A DNA stretch of 64,000 nt from an uncultured Phascolarctobacterium sp. (GTDB lineage: Bacteria > Bacillota > Negativicutes > Acidaminococcales > Acidaminococcaceae): the NCBI GenBank assembly GCA_900541915.1, contig UQLS01000007.1:1-64000 (forward strand), given 5' to 3'. The translations under genes and the position numbers were made by a program. Numbering within the stretch: position 1 is the stretch's first letter; the number at the start of each line of letters is the position of its first letter. Shown here piece after piece: positions 9,732 to 17,650 of the stretch. The notes beneath the pieces were generated by a model that saw only the letters and a list, made by a program, of their open reading frames with translations, was not told the DNA's origin and did not search any database.

Positions 9732-9758
9732 GGCAATGTTTTCATGTTTTTCATTGCC
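9732..9758 (+). promoter_or_regulatory. Hairpin between pyrD and pyrF
   Basis: A 7-bp stem (GGCAATG 9732-9738 with CATTGCC 9752-9758) lies in the only sizeable gap of the pyr operon. No continuous T-run follows, so it is more likely an RNA-processing or stability element than a terminator. Confidence 0.45.
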
Positions 9759-9779
9759 ATTAGGTAAGGAGGAGATTTT

Positions 9780-10496
9780 GTGCAGCACGATGATCGTTTA
9801 ATAGTAGCACTTGATTTCCCTACACTGGAACAGGCTAAAAGCTGTGTGCTGGAATTGGGAGATGCAGTAAGCTATTATAAAGTTGGTATGGAATTGTACT
9901 ATGCTGTGGGCAGCGAAATTATCCGCTTCCTGAAAAGTCAGAATAAGCAGGTATTTCTGGATCTTAAACTGCAGGATATTCCTAATACAGTAGCACATGC
10001 TCTTACTGTACTCAGTGGTCTGGGTGCAGATATGATGAATGTACACGCTGTAGGCGGACGTAAAATGATGAGTGAGGCTGTTAAGGCAGTACATGCTGCT
10101 GCTGAAGCTGCAGGAAAACCGGCTCCCAAACTGATTGCTGTTACCATTCTTACCAGTATGGATAATGAGCAGTTTGCTGATTTGAATTATAAAAATACCA
10201 TTGCTGAACAGGTAATTGCTTTAGCAAAATTGGCTAAAGAAGCAGGTATGGACGGCGTTGTTGCTTCTCCTCAGGAAGCTTCCGCTATCAGAGAAGCCTG
10301 CGGCAAAGATTTCCTGATTGTTACTCCCGGCGTACGTCCGGCAGGCGCATCTCTTGATGACCAAAGCCGTGTAGCAACACCGGCAGGCGCATTTAAAAAC
10401 GGTTCCAGCCATATTGTAGTTGGTCGTCCTATTACCAAGGCTGAAGACAGACAGGCTGCCGCCGCAGCAATCGTGGAAGAAATCAAAGGAGTGTAG
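9780..10496 (+). CDS. pyrF: Orotidine 5'-phosphate decarboxylase
   Basis: PyrF decarboxylates OMP to UMP, the last step of the pathway. The 238-residue protein has the catalytic DLKLQDIPNTV motif (Asp-Lys-Asp array, about 61-71) and the phosphate-binding VTPGVRP and VVGRPIT loops of group I enzymes. Translation starts at a GTG with AAGGAGGAG before it. The next gene pyrE follows with a 4-base gap. Confidence 0.96.
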   Translation: MQHDDRLIVALDFPTLEQAKSCVLELGDAVSYYKVGMELYYAVGSEIIRFLKSQNKQVFLDLKLQDIPNTVAHALTVLSGLGADMMNVHAVGGRKMMSEAVKAVHAAAEAAGKPAPKLIAVTILTSMDNEQFADLNYKNTIAEQVIALAKLAKEAGMDGVVASPQEASAIREACGKDFLIVTPGVRPAGASLDDQSRVATPAGAFKNGSSHIVVGRPITKAEDRQAAAAAIVEEIKGV

Positions 10497-10500
10497 ACTG

Positions 10501-11076
10501 ATGTTGGAAGAAAAAGACGTAATGAAAATGCTGGAAGAAACCCAGGCTGTACTGCACGGTCACTTTTTGCTGACCAGCGGCTTGCATAGCCCTATGTATG
10601 TTGAAAAATTCAATGTACTGCAGCATCCTAAATATACTGAAAAACTGTGCCAGGAAATTGCTCGTCGTTATGAAAATGACAATGTAGAACTGGTTGTAGG
10701 TCCTGTAACCGGCGGCATTCTGCTTGCTCATGAAGTAGGCAAGGCTCTTGGTACACGTGCTATCTTCACTGAACGTGAAAACGGCAAAATGACACTGAAA
10801 CGTGGCTTCCATATTGAACCTGGTACTCGTGTACTGGTAGTTGAAGATATTGTTACTACCGGCGGCAGTGTACGTGAGGTTATGGAAGTTGTTAAAGAAC
10901 ATGGCGGCGAATTAGTTGGTGTAGGTCTTTTAGTTGACCGTAGCGGCGGTAAAGTTGATTTCGGTATCCGTACTGAAGCATTACTGCATCTCAGCGTAGA
11001 AACTTTTGATCCTAACAATTGCCCGCTGTGTGCTAAAGGTATTCCTTTTACCAAACGCGGCAGAACCGGTAAATAA
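10501..11076 (+). CDS. pyrE: Orotate phosphoribosyltransferase
   Basis: PyrE joins orotate and PRPP to give OMP. The 191-residue protein has the PRPP loop VLVVEDIVTTGGS and the GPVTGGILLAHE region typical of the family, and a Cys pair near the C-terminus (CPLCAKG). I choose the ATG at 10501, which follows AAAGGAGTG; longer readings extend into pyrF. Its last five codons and stop lie inside a 22-bp sequence repeated at 18336-18357, so an element has integrated here without changing the protein. Confidence 0.96.
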   Translation: MLEEKDVMKMLEETQAVLHGHFLLTSGLHSPMYVEKFNVLQHPKYTEKLCQEIARRYENDNVELVVGPVTGGILLAHEVGKALGTRAIFTERENGKMTLKRGFHIEPGTRVLVVEDIVTTGGSVREVMEVVKEHGGELVGVGLLVDRSGGKVDFGIRTEALLHLSVETFDPNNCPLCAKGIPFTKRGRTGK

Positions 11077-11078
11077 TT
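11057..11078 (+). repeat. attL: 22-bp direct repeat at the 3' end of pyrE
   Basis: This sequence, starting GCGGCAGAACCGG, covers the last codons and stop of pyrE and two further bases. It is repeated exactly at 18336-18357 with no mismatch. It is the left crossover site of the integrated element. Confidence 0.92.
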
Positions 11079-11137
11079 TATAAAAGTGTTGAAGGTACGC
11101 TGATTTTAAGCGTTTTAAAACAATAAGAACTTAAAAA

Positions 11138-11177
11138 TGTACCCATTTTGTACCCGTTTGAAAAATTGGGTACAAAA
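11138..11177. repeat. Likely integrase arm-binding sites, left end
   Basis: The motif TGTACCC occurs at 11138-11144, TTTTGTACCC at 11146-11155, and its inverse GGGTACAAAA at 11168-11177, 60-100 bp inside attL. The same motif recurs near attR. Tyrosine integrases with an N-terminal arm-binding domain bind short repeats in these positions, so this assignment is inferred from position and repetition. Confidence 0.55.
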
Positions 11178-11181
11178 ATAC

Positions 11182-11223
11182 AGAGGGAAAACACAAATTA
11201 TATTGTGTTTTCCCTCTTTTTTT
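11182..11223. terminator. Strong bidirectional terminator between pyrE and the integrase gene
   Basis: A perfect 15-bp stem (11182-11196 with 11203-11217) and 6-nt loop are followed by a T-run to 11223. It ends the pyr transcript, now cut off from its original terminator, and also the leftward integrase transcript. It lies within the element. Confidence 0.88.
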
Positions 11224-11224
11224 A

Positions 11225-12463
11225 TTACTCGTTAATTGCTTTTTCAAAAATATCTACGGATGCTTTTTTCATACTGTCTGTATTGTGGACGTATGTGTCC
11301 ATTGTGATTTTGATATTTGCATGTCCTAAACGTTCCTGTACATCTTTAATGTTTGCACCGGTCTCGATAAGTATTGTAGCGTGAGTGTGCCGCAATGAGT
11401 GAAAATTAAATGGTATATGTAATTTTGTCCTTATAACTTTAGATGCCCATTTTAGATTATCTAAATTATAAAGTGTACCGTGTTCACGTACACAAACCAT
11501 ATCAAGAAAATTTACATTATGTGGAATGTCTTTTATATATGCTGACAGCAGTCTATTAGCATTACCATTATCAGTTTTTAAATTTTCTTGATAAATAGCT
11601 GTGTAATATTCCCCAAAATTCCATTTATTATATTGCTGCTGTTTTTTGGCTGCCAAAAGAATATTGTATAGCATTTCTCCAAAATAAATTGTTCTTATTG
11701 ATGCTTTCGTTTTTGGTACATTGAAATACCAACCTTCAGGCGTATTTTGATTTTTATATCTTTTTACAAGTGTTTTATTCACATTGATTGTACGATTTCT
11801 TAAATCTATGTCATCCCATGTAAGGGATAATACTTCTCCGGCACGTAAGCCTGTATAGTAAGAAATCATTATAGGTAGATATGCACCAGTGTGTGGATGA
11901 AAATATTCTGTGATTTTATCAATTTGTTGTTTTGATAAAACATAACGTTCTAAAACTTTTTCATTATCCATATTAGGGATTTTAACAGATTTACAAGGAT
12001 TGTATTTTATATAATTTAGTGGTTCTACTGCATAATTTAAACAAGTTGATAATAATTTGAATATTTTTTGAATATAACCTTTGCTTAAACCGTTTTTCTT
12101 TAAATTATTTATAAATTCCTGTATTGTAGTTGCTTGCAACGATTTAAGCTTATATTTTCCAAAACTATTTTTAAAGTGATGATTGATTATAAGTGTGTAA
12201 CTATAAGTGGTTTGCGGTTTTAAATTTACTGAAGCGTAACTATCTAACCAATGATCAAGATAATCAGCAACGGATATTTCGGATGGCTTGAAATACATAC
12301 CGCTATTGTTGTATTCGGCCAGTGCTTTAATACCTGCTGCTTCACATTCTTTTTTGGTAACAAAACCACTTTTACTTATACGTTTTCTTTTTCCGTCTAT
12401 TTTCGCAACATCAAAGCGATATTGGTAGTAATTACCCCGTTTACTGATTGTGACACCAGCCAT
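11225..12463 (-). CDS. int: Tyrosine-type site-specific integrase
   Basis: This 412-residue recombinase catalyses integration and excision of the element at pyrE. The N-terminal part (about 1-55) looks like the AP2-like arm-binding domain of Tn916-family integrases, followed by a SAM-like core-binding domain (about 62-160). The catalytic domain shows Arg207 in TGLRAGE, Lys251 or Lys253, His355 and Arg358 in HSLRHTH, His381 in LGHANI and the nucleophile Tyr391. All residues are present, so the enzyme should be active. AAGAGGTGA precedes the ATG. It lies 7 bases downstream of the repressor gene and is probably co-transcribed with it. Confidence 0.95.
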   Translation of the reverse strand: MAGVTISKRGNYYQYRFDVAKIDGKRKRISKSGFVTKKECEAAGIKALAEYNNSGMYFKPSEISVADYLDHWLDSYASVNLKPQTTYSYTLIINHHFKNSFGKYKLKSLQATTIQEFINNLKKNGLSKGYIQKIFKLLSTCLNYAVEPLNYIKYNPCKSVKIPNMDNEKVLERYVLSKQQIDKITEYFHPHTGAYLPIMISYYTGLRAGEVLSLTWDDIDLRNRTINVNKTLVKRYKNQNTPEGWYFNVPKTKASIRTIYFGEMLYNILLAAKKQQQYNKWNFGEYYTAIYQENLKTDNGNANRLLSAYIKDIPHNVNFLDMVCVREHGTLYNLDNLKWASKVIRTKLHIPFNFHSLRHTHATILIETGANIKDVQERLGHANIKITMDTYVHNTDSMKKASVDIFEKAINE

Positions 12464-12470
12464 GTAAAAA

Positions 12471-13115
12471 TCACCTCTTATTAAATTTAGAAAAATCGGG
12501 GATTATTCTATAATCGTACACAATGTTTATACCATTTTCTTTTTTAGTTAGTGCTGTTATTGTGTAATTTGAATTGCTTACTGGTTCTAATGTATCACTA
12601 TCCAATTTTATGCAATTTATAAAAGAGTTATTTTCAATATTTCCTAAAACATATAATCCATTGTTTTTATTATCTTCAAAAACTAATTTATCGGTTGATT
12701 TGTATGTTCCAACAATTTGGAAATTTTCTGTTGCTGGATTGATTAATTTTTGGAAATGCAATGTACGTACAATTTGATATTCTGTTTCTATATATTCTTT
12801 AATAGAATTTGTAAAATGCTCACGCTTTCTGCGTGTTAAAAAACTAATGTCATATTTATTTTTTATGTAATCATCTAATGTAATTTCATTTGAAAGTGTG
12901 TTAGAAATTTCAGTTGTGAAAAATTCTATAATAGAACAGTTTAAAGCATCAGATACTTTAATTAGCGTTTCTATTGATGGTATACGTTTTCCATTTTCCC
13001 AATCTGTAATGCTGATGCGTCCTATATTTAATTTTTCTGATAATTGTTGTTGAGTTAAACCAGCGCGTTTTCTTAAAATTTTAATATTTTTAAAGTTGAA
13101 TTCGTTTTTTATCAT
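12471..13115 (-). CDS. XRE-family repressor of the element
   Basis: This 214-residue protein has an N-terminal helix-turn-helix (about 11-60, LTQQQLSEKLNIGRISITDW) of the phage CI/XRE type. I place the start at 13115, after AAGAGGTG; the longer reading to 13205 has no good ribosome binding site. The C-terminal half (about 90-214) is not recognised, and I see no Ser-Lys S24/LexA-type self-cleavage signature. If so, induction by RecA is unlikely, and release by a protein partner, as with Stl of SaPIs, becomes more plausible. It sits opposite a Cro-like gene across a shared promoter region, a normal lysogeny-switch layout. Confidence 0.85.
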   Translation of the reverse strand: MIKNEFNFKNIKILRKRAGLTQQQLSEKLNIGRISITDWENGKRIPSIETLIKVSDALNCSIIEFFTTEISNTLSNEITLDDYIKNKYDISFLTRRKREHFTNSIKEYIETEYQIVRTLHFQKLINPATENFQIVGTYKSTDKLVFEDNKNNGLYVLGNIENNSFINCIKLDSDTLEPVSNSNYTITALTKKENGINIVYDYRIIPDFSKFNKR

Positions 13116-13376
13116 AGTATCACACCTCTTTAAAAAAGTTATATTAAAAAAATTTTTGTAAACATTGTTTGCATGGGTACAAAAATAAATTTGTAAGCGT
13201 AGCATTTTTTATCACTTATTATAATTTATTGACATTTATTAGCGTTTATAATTCAAATACAAAATGTAGCTTAAAATATATCAAAAAATGAGAAATATTG
13301 CAAAAATATTACATAATGTTATACTAAAATTATAGTTATTATTATTATTAAAGTCAATAAAAAGAGGTGAAAAAAT
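13116..13376. promoter_or_regulatory. Divergent promoter region of the element
   Basis: Leftward: TTGACT (13357-13352) and TATAAT (13334-13329) are 17 bp apart, a near-consensus promoter for repressor and integrase. Rightward: TTGCAA (13298-13303) and TATACT (13320-13325) are 16 bp apart, reading to the Cro-like gene. The two -10 boxes nearly touch, so one bound regulator could switch both. The repressor transcript would have a leader of about 200 nt. This leader holds TGGGTACAAAA (13174-13184), another copy of the arm-type motif, and a 16-bp sequence (13224-13239) repeated inverted with one mismatch at 18294-18309. Confidence 0.7.
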
Positions 13377-13577
13377 ATGTCGATTGACAAAAGAATGAAG
13401 AAAAATAATTTGTTGGTTAGAAATGAATTAAAACGCAGGAAAATTTATATGTGGCAATTAGCTGATTATCTAAACGTCAGTGAAGTAACGATGTGTAAAC
13501 GATTAAGATATGAATTACCAGAAGCTGTTCAAAAAGATATTGTGAATAAAATTCGTGAAATGGTAAATGCTGGGTAA
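13377..13577 (+). CDS. Small Cro/excisionase-like DNA-binding protein
   Basis: This 66-residue basic protein (MSIDKRMKKNN start) contains a helix-turn-helix-like stretch, WQLADYLNVSEVTMCKRLRYEL (residues about 23-44). It is the first rightward gene opposite the repressor, the usual place of a Cro-type antirepressor or an excisionase. AAAGAGGTG precedes the ATG. It has no clear family assignment beyond a small HTH protein, so which of the two roles it has is inference. Confidence 0.75.
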   Translation: MSIDKRMKKNNLLVRNELKRRKIYMWQLADYLNVSEVTMCKRLRYELPEAVQKDIVNKIREMVNAG

Positions 13578-13674
13578 TTATGACAACATCAAAGCTGCTG
13601 TTATAGAAATCTGTATTGACGATGATACGAAATTACCTTTGGAAATGATCTATTTAACTGCGTCTGATACTTAA
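13567..13674 (+). CDS. Possible 35-residue protein
   Basis: An ATG at 13567 inside the end of the Cro-like gene opens a 35-codon frame rich in acidic residues (EICIDDDTK). The 11-base overlap suggests translational coupling, and the stop lies 2 bases before the first iteron. The ribosome binding site is weak. I do not recognise the protein and cannot exclude a chance frame. Confidence 0.35.
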   Translation: MLGNYDNIKAAVIEICIDDDTKLPLEMIYLTASDT

Positions 13675-13676
13675 AT

Positions 13677-14049
13677 GTTCAAGGTGCGTCCCTGCGCTGT
13701 TCAAGGTGAAAAAATTTACCTTGAACAGGCGTAAACGCAGACGGGGTGCGGTGTTTGGGGTTTGCGTTCAAGGTGTTCAAGGTGATTTTAAGTTATTTAT
13801 ATATTTGATAATATAATTAAATATGTAATCTATAAGTTACTATATATTATATATATAATAAAAAATAATATAATATAGGGGACTTTCGGAAGGACACCTT
13901 GAACACTAAACGCTGAAACGTAGGCTGGGTGCGGGTTTGAGGGTGTTCAAGGTGAAAAATTTACCTTGAACATAACCTTGAACACCTTGGGACACTTTTG
14001 ACAAAAACATAGTATTCATGCGGGTTTTTGGGGTTTTTATACCTTGAAC
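13677..14049. repeat. Ten-copy iteron array flanking an AT-rich core, origin-like
   Basis: The 9-mer GTTCAAGGT occurs ten times without mismatch. Forward copies lie at 13677, 13699, 13766, 13775 and 13945. Inverted copies (ACCTTGAAC) lie at 13718, 13896, 13963, 13975 and 14041. Five copies lie to the left and five to the right of an almost pure A/T stretch at 13784-13878. A second, G-rich repeat related to GGGTGCGG appears near 13745, 13928 and 14020. Iterons beside an AT-rich unwinding region are the known layout of replication origins that use an initiator protein. No initiator gene is present. The rest of the 13578-14187 gap holds only a fragmentary frame (about 14074-14154) without a proper start. 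Confidence 0.7.
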
Positions 14050-14187
14050 TTTTTGATTGTGAGGTGTTATTTTTGACGGCAAACAGTATTTAGAACAGAT
14101 AAGACGATATGTAAAAGATTATGGTGATAGGTTTAAACCTTATTTTAACCTATAAAAGTATTGATGAAAGAAAAGAGGTTATTGAAA

Positions 14188-14883
14188 ATGATTGATAAAA
14201 TAGAAGTTATGAAAATGTATGAGGATGTATTAAAAAATAATTGTGATATTACTGTTAATTCAGGTGTTGATAGCAGCAAATTAATGTATTTAAGAGTACC
14301 GTTAAATGTACTGCGTTTATGCTGGAATGAAAAAGATAAGGCAAAAGAAGCCTACAAAAACAGATTGAAAAACATTGATGATGTGTATGGTAAAGGTAGT
14401 AAAGGGCAAATTCAGTATTATAAAGTTGCTGAAGAAGAATACAAAGAGCTTATAAATGTATTACAAGTAAATGCCAAAGAGGCGTGTAGAAAATCTTTTA
14501 ATGATATTAGATCATTGTTAGAAACTCATGTTATAACACCTATGCCTGTTGAAATTTCAAATCAAATTAATTATTTAAAAGATTATGGAAGAAAACTTAC
14601 TGATAAAGAAAGAGAGTTGGTTATTACTAAATGTAAAAATAATTATAGAGCAATTAAAATTATCAACGAGCATTATATTACACCCAAATTAGTTTTGATT
14701 AGTTATGAAGAAATGAAAAATACCTTAGATGAGATGGAACGACTTATTTTAGATTGCATAAATGATGTTATTGGTGAATACAAACGAAGATTGGTTTTGT
14801 ATGGTGAAATTGAAAAATCCGCTGATGATGATTTAAAAGTTTTTTTTGGAGTAGAAAAACCAGCAGATAAAATTGAAAATTAA
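14188..14883 (+). CDS. Unknown 231-residue helical protein of the element
   Basis: I do not recognise this protein. It is rich in Lys, Glu and Ile, lacks a signal peptide or membrane segment, and appears mostly helical, with probable coiled-coil stretches around residues 50-90 and 175-215. The start at ATG 14188 is preferred because AGAGG lies 9 bases upstream; an ATG at 14164 and a TTG at 14161 lack such a site. It lies just upstream of the tape-measure gene. In complete phages that position holds tail assembly chaperones, but nothing here supports that beyond position. Confidence 0.75.
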   Translation: MIDKIEVMKMYEDVLKNNCDITVNSGVDSSKLMYLRVPLNVLRLCWNEKDKAKEAYKNRLKNIDDVYGKGSKGQIQYYKVAEEEYKELINVLQVNAKEACRKSFNDIRSLLETHVITPMPVEISNQINYLKDYGRKLTDKERELVITKCKNNYRAIKIINEHYITPKLVLISYEEMKNTLDEMERLILDCINDVIGEYKRRLVLYGEIEKSADDDLKVFFGVEKPADKIEN

Positions 14884-14896
14884 AGAAAATAAATAT

Positions 14897-14923
14897 ACCT
14901 GCGTTATAATTCTAAACGCAGGT
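14897..14923 (+). promoter_or_regulatory. Hairpin just before the tape-measure gene
   Basis: A perfect 9-bp stem (ACCTGCGTT 14897-14905 with AACGCAGGT 14915-14923) ends directly before the ribosome binding site of the gene at 14940. No T-run follows, so an RNA-processing or translational role is more likely than termination. Confidence 0.45.
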
Positions 14924-14939
14924 GAAAGGTGGTAAATAG

Positions 14940-16979
14940 ATGTCTACAATTTCAACAGCAATAGAGATGCAAGATAGAGTATCAGCGACACTTAACAGGA
15001 TACAAACCACTTTATACAACACTACGGCAGCATTTGAAGCAGTTGATGCAGCATCAAGTCGTTGTCTTGACATGTTTCAAATTACTTCCGTAACACAGGA
15101 AATGTATCGTTATGAACAGCAGATTGAAGATGTTGAAAACCAATTAAAACAGGCTAACGCACAAATTGAGCGTATGCAAAAAGAAACTGAAGAAGCAAGT
15201 AAAAAAGCAAGCGGTTTAGGTGATTCATTCGGAACGGTAATGGAAATTATCGGTGGACTTGGGATTGCGTATGCTGTTCAATCACAGATACAGCAGGCTA
15301 TTGCTTATGCTTCCGATTTGACAGAAGTACAGAACGTCGTTGATGTTTCTTTTGGTAATTCTGCGAAAATCGTTGATGAATGGGCAAAAACAACGCTTAC
15401 AGCATACGGTATTAATGAATTATCAGCAAAACAATACGCTGGTACGATGGGGGCAATGCTTAAATCAAGCGGTGTAGCAGGTGAAGCCGTAACCGATATG
15501 TCAATGCGTATTGCTGAATTATCAGGTGATATGGCGTCATTCTATAATTTACGTGCTGAAGAAGCTTTTTACAAAATTCGTGCTGGTATTTCAGGAGAAA
15601 CAGAGCCGTTAAAAGAACTTGGTATCAACATGAATGTTTGTAACCTTGAAGCATATGCGTTAAGTCAGGGTATAACCAAAACATATAACGAAATGTCGCA
15701 AGCAGAACAGACGTTATTAAGGTATAACTACCTGATGGCTGTTTCTGCTGATTCGCATAATGACTTTTCACGTACCATAAATAGTTATGCTAACCAGCAA
15801 AGGTTATTAACAGAAAATTGGACGCAGTTTACAGCATCGCTTGTCACAGGGGTATTGCCGATATTAGCGCAAGTATATAAAAGCATGAATGCGGGTATAA
15901 CGTTTATTAAAGATAATTGGACGATAATTTTACCGATTATAAGCGGTTTAACTGCTGTTACAACCACGTTTGCGGCTGCATGGGGTATAGCCAAAGCGCA
16001 GATGATTATGACTAATATAGCAATGGCAGCTCAAACGGCAGGAACTATTGCATATACGGCAGCGACAATAAGTGCTGCGTTTGCGCAAGGCGGTTTAAAT
16101 GCTGCCATAGCTGCGTGTCCTGTTACTTGGATCATAGCAGGTCTTGTTGCGGTAGTTAGTGTTGTGTGGGCTATAATACAGGCATATTTAAACCTGACGA
16201 ATAGTACAAATACAGCTTTTGGTGTTATTGTTGGTACTGTTGCCGTTGCGGCATCAATCATAGCGAATACATTTATCGGTATGCTAAATGGCTTAATTCA
16301 ATTTTTATATACAATTTTTGTATATCCTTTTTTAAACATCATTGAATTTGTTATCAACGCTTTTAACGGTGGTTTTGATACTTTTGGCGATGCGGTTGCA
16401 AACTTAATCGGTAAAATTATTGGTTGGTTTTTATCACTGGGTACTGTTGTTACAAAAATCATTGATGCTATTTTTGGTACTGACTGGACAAGCGGACTGA
16501 ACGCCTTACAAGATACTGTTGTTGCTTGGAGTAAAAATAATAACGCAATAACACTTAATCAACATTCTGAAGGTATACAGCGTATCGAATACGGCGCAGC
16601 TTGGGATGCTGGTACTAAATGGGGCAACGATGTTGTAAAAGATATTTTTGATAATAACGCATTAAATGGCACTGGTGTAAATGAAGCAGTTGCTAATGCG
16701 ACAACAATGAATGATATTGCTGCCAATACTGGCAATACTGCCGCTGGTGTTGATAAGCTGTCTAACTCCGTTGATATTAGTAATGAGCAATTACAATACA
16801 TGCGTGATCTTGCTGAACAGGAAGTTATCAACCGTTTTACAACGGCTGAAATGAAGGTTGACATGTCAGGTATGAATAATACAGTAAATAACGGGTCAGA
16901 TTTAGATACTATTATTAACACAATTTCCCATGGAGTGCAGGAAGCGATGATAATTTCGGCAGAAGGATTACATAAGTAA
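14940..16979 (+). CDS. Phage tail tape-measure protein
   Basis: This 679-residue protein matches the core of tail tape-measure proteins of Gram-positive siphophages: MGAMLKSSGV, IAELSGDMASFYNL and IRAGISGETEPLKELGI (about 170-229) are hallmark stretches. An N-terminal coiled coil spans about 55-90. Several hydrophobic segments lie between about 325 and 510, as expected for a protein that fills the tail tube and enters the host membrane at injection. The ribosome binding site is AGGTGG. Tape-measure length sets tail length, at roughly 0.15 nm per residue in known phages. No other tail, head or packaging gene is present, so this is an orphan structural gene in a small element. Confidence 0.9.
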   Translation: MSTISTAIEMQDRVSATLNRIQTTLYNTTAAFEAVDAASSRCLDMFQITSVTQEMYRYEQQIEDVENQLKQANAQIERMQKETEEASKKASGLGDSFGTVMEIIGGLGIAYAVQSQIQQAIAYASDLTEVQNVVDVSFGNSAKIVDEWAKTTLTAYGINELSAKQYAGTMGAMLKSSGVAGEAVTDMSMRIAELSGDMASFYNLRAEEAFYKIRAGISGETEPLKELGINMNVCNLEAYALSQGITKTYNEMSQAEQTLLRYNYLMAVSADSHNDFSRTINSYANQQRLLTENWTQFTASLVTGVLPILAQVYKSMNAGITFIKDNWTIILPIISGLTAVTTTFAAAWGIAKAQMIMTNIAMAAQTAGTIAYTAATISAAFAQGGLNAAIAACPVTWIIAGLVAVVSVVWAIIQAYLNLTNSTNTAFGVIVGTVAVAASIIANTFIGMLNGLIQFLYTIFVYPFLNIIEFVINAFNGGFDTFGDAVANLIGKIIGWFLSLGTVVTKIIDAIFGTDWTSGLNALQDTVVAWSKNNNAITLNQHSEGIQRIEYGAAWDAGTKWGNDVVKDIFDNNALNGTGVNEAVANATTMNDIAANTGNTAAGVDKLSNSVDISNEQLQYMRDLAEQEVINRFTTAEMKVDMSGMNNTVNNGSDLDTIINTISHGVQEAMIISAEGLHK

Positions 16980-16999
16980 TTTTAATGGAGGTGAAAAAT

Positions 17000-17188
17000 A
17001 TGAAGATTAGAATAGATGTACCAATTGGTAGACATCTTAATACAATTAAATGTCCATGTGCTTCTAATGGTAAAATTGAATTAGAATACGGAAAGTATTC
17101 TACTTATGCGATTGTGCAAGGAAGTATTGCTGATTGGGCGATTGAAAATTTACAAAATACTGCTGTATTACAAAAATTACATGAATAA
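17000..17188 (+). CDS. Unknown 62-residue protein of the element
   Basis: I do not recognise this protein. It contains a CPC motif (KCPCASNGKIE) near residue 19 and no signal peptide. The ATG at 17000 follows GGAGGTG at 16987-16993 with good spacing, so expression is likely. It lies 20 bases after the tape-measure gene and directly before a terminator, so it ends that transcript. Confidence 0.65.
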   Translation: MKIRIDVPIGRHLNTIKCPCASNGKIELEYGKYSTYAIVQGSIADWAIENLQNTAVLQKLHE

Positions 17189-17198
17189 CTTTTGAATA

Positions 17199-17249
17199 AA
17201 AATTGGAATGTACACTGAAAATATTTTGGTATACATTCCAATTTTATTT
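17199..17249 (+). terminator. Terminator after the tape-measure unit
   Basis: A 14-bp stem (17199-17212 with 17232-17245) with a 19-nt loop ends in TTTT and a short T-rich tail. It separates the tape-measure unit from the regulator gene downstream. Confidence 0.7.
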
Positions 17250-17275
17250 GAAATTAAATTTGAGGAAATATGTGT

Positions 17276-17650
17276 ATGAATAAGCAAGAAGTAAAAAAGT
17301 ATCTTGAAAAATATGGTTATATTGATGTTTGTATTGAAGTTGCAAGATTTTCAATAAATAAAGATTTAGAATTAGCTAAACATTATAGAGGTGAACCGAT
17401 AAAAATAAAAGAGGATATTATCCAAAATAAGAAAAAGATACAAAAGTTAGAAAGAGAAAAAAATCAAATAAGAAAAAGTATAGAAGTGCTTGAACCAATA
17501 CAAAAAGAGGTTATAAAGTTAAGGTATTTTGAAAATTTAAATTTTTATGAAATTGCTGAAAAAATGATGTATTCATATAAGTATGTAAGTAATTTACATT
17601 CAAACGCTCTAAAAACGCTTACAAAAATCGGTTTGGAGCGTGTTTTGTAA
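17276..17650 (+). CDS. Phage-type sigma-region-4-like transcription regulator
   Basis: This 124-residue protein has a charged coiled coil (about 35-75, KKKIQKLEREKNQIRK) followed by a sigma-70 region 4-like helix-turn-helix (LEPIQKEVIKLRYFENLNFYEIAEK). This architecture is that of ArpU/RinA/DUF1492-type late-gene activators of Firmicute phages, usually found before the terminase genes. Here no late operon follows. GAGG lies 10 bases before the ATG at 17276; an ATG at 17270 is too close to it. A role in switching on helper or element genes is inference. Confidence 0.75.
   Translation: MNKQEVKKYLEKYGYIDVCIEVARFSINKDLELAKHYRGEPIKIKEDIIQNKKKIQKLEREKNQIRKSIEVLEPIQKEVIKLRYFENLNFYEIAEKMMYSYKYVSNLHSNALKTLTKIGLERVL

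Noticed and set aside
10420..10500. Longer PyrE start inside pyrF
   Set aside because: The ATG at 10501 has its own AAAGGAGTG and gives the normal PyrE length.
13116..13205. N-terminal extension of the repressor to 13205
   Set aside because: No ribosome binding site lies before 13205, while AAGAGGTG fits the ATG at 13115, where the HTH domain begins.
13677..14049. CRISPR array
   Set aside because: The repeats are only 9 bp, occur in both orientations and have irregular spacing; no cas genes are near.
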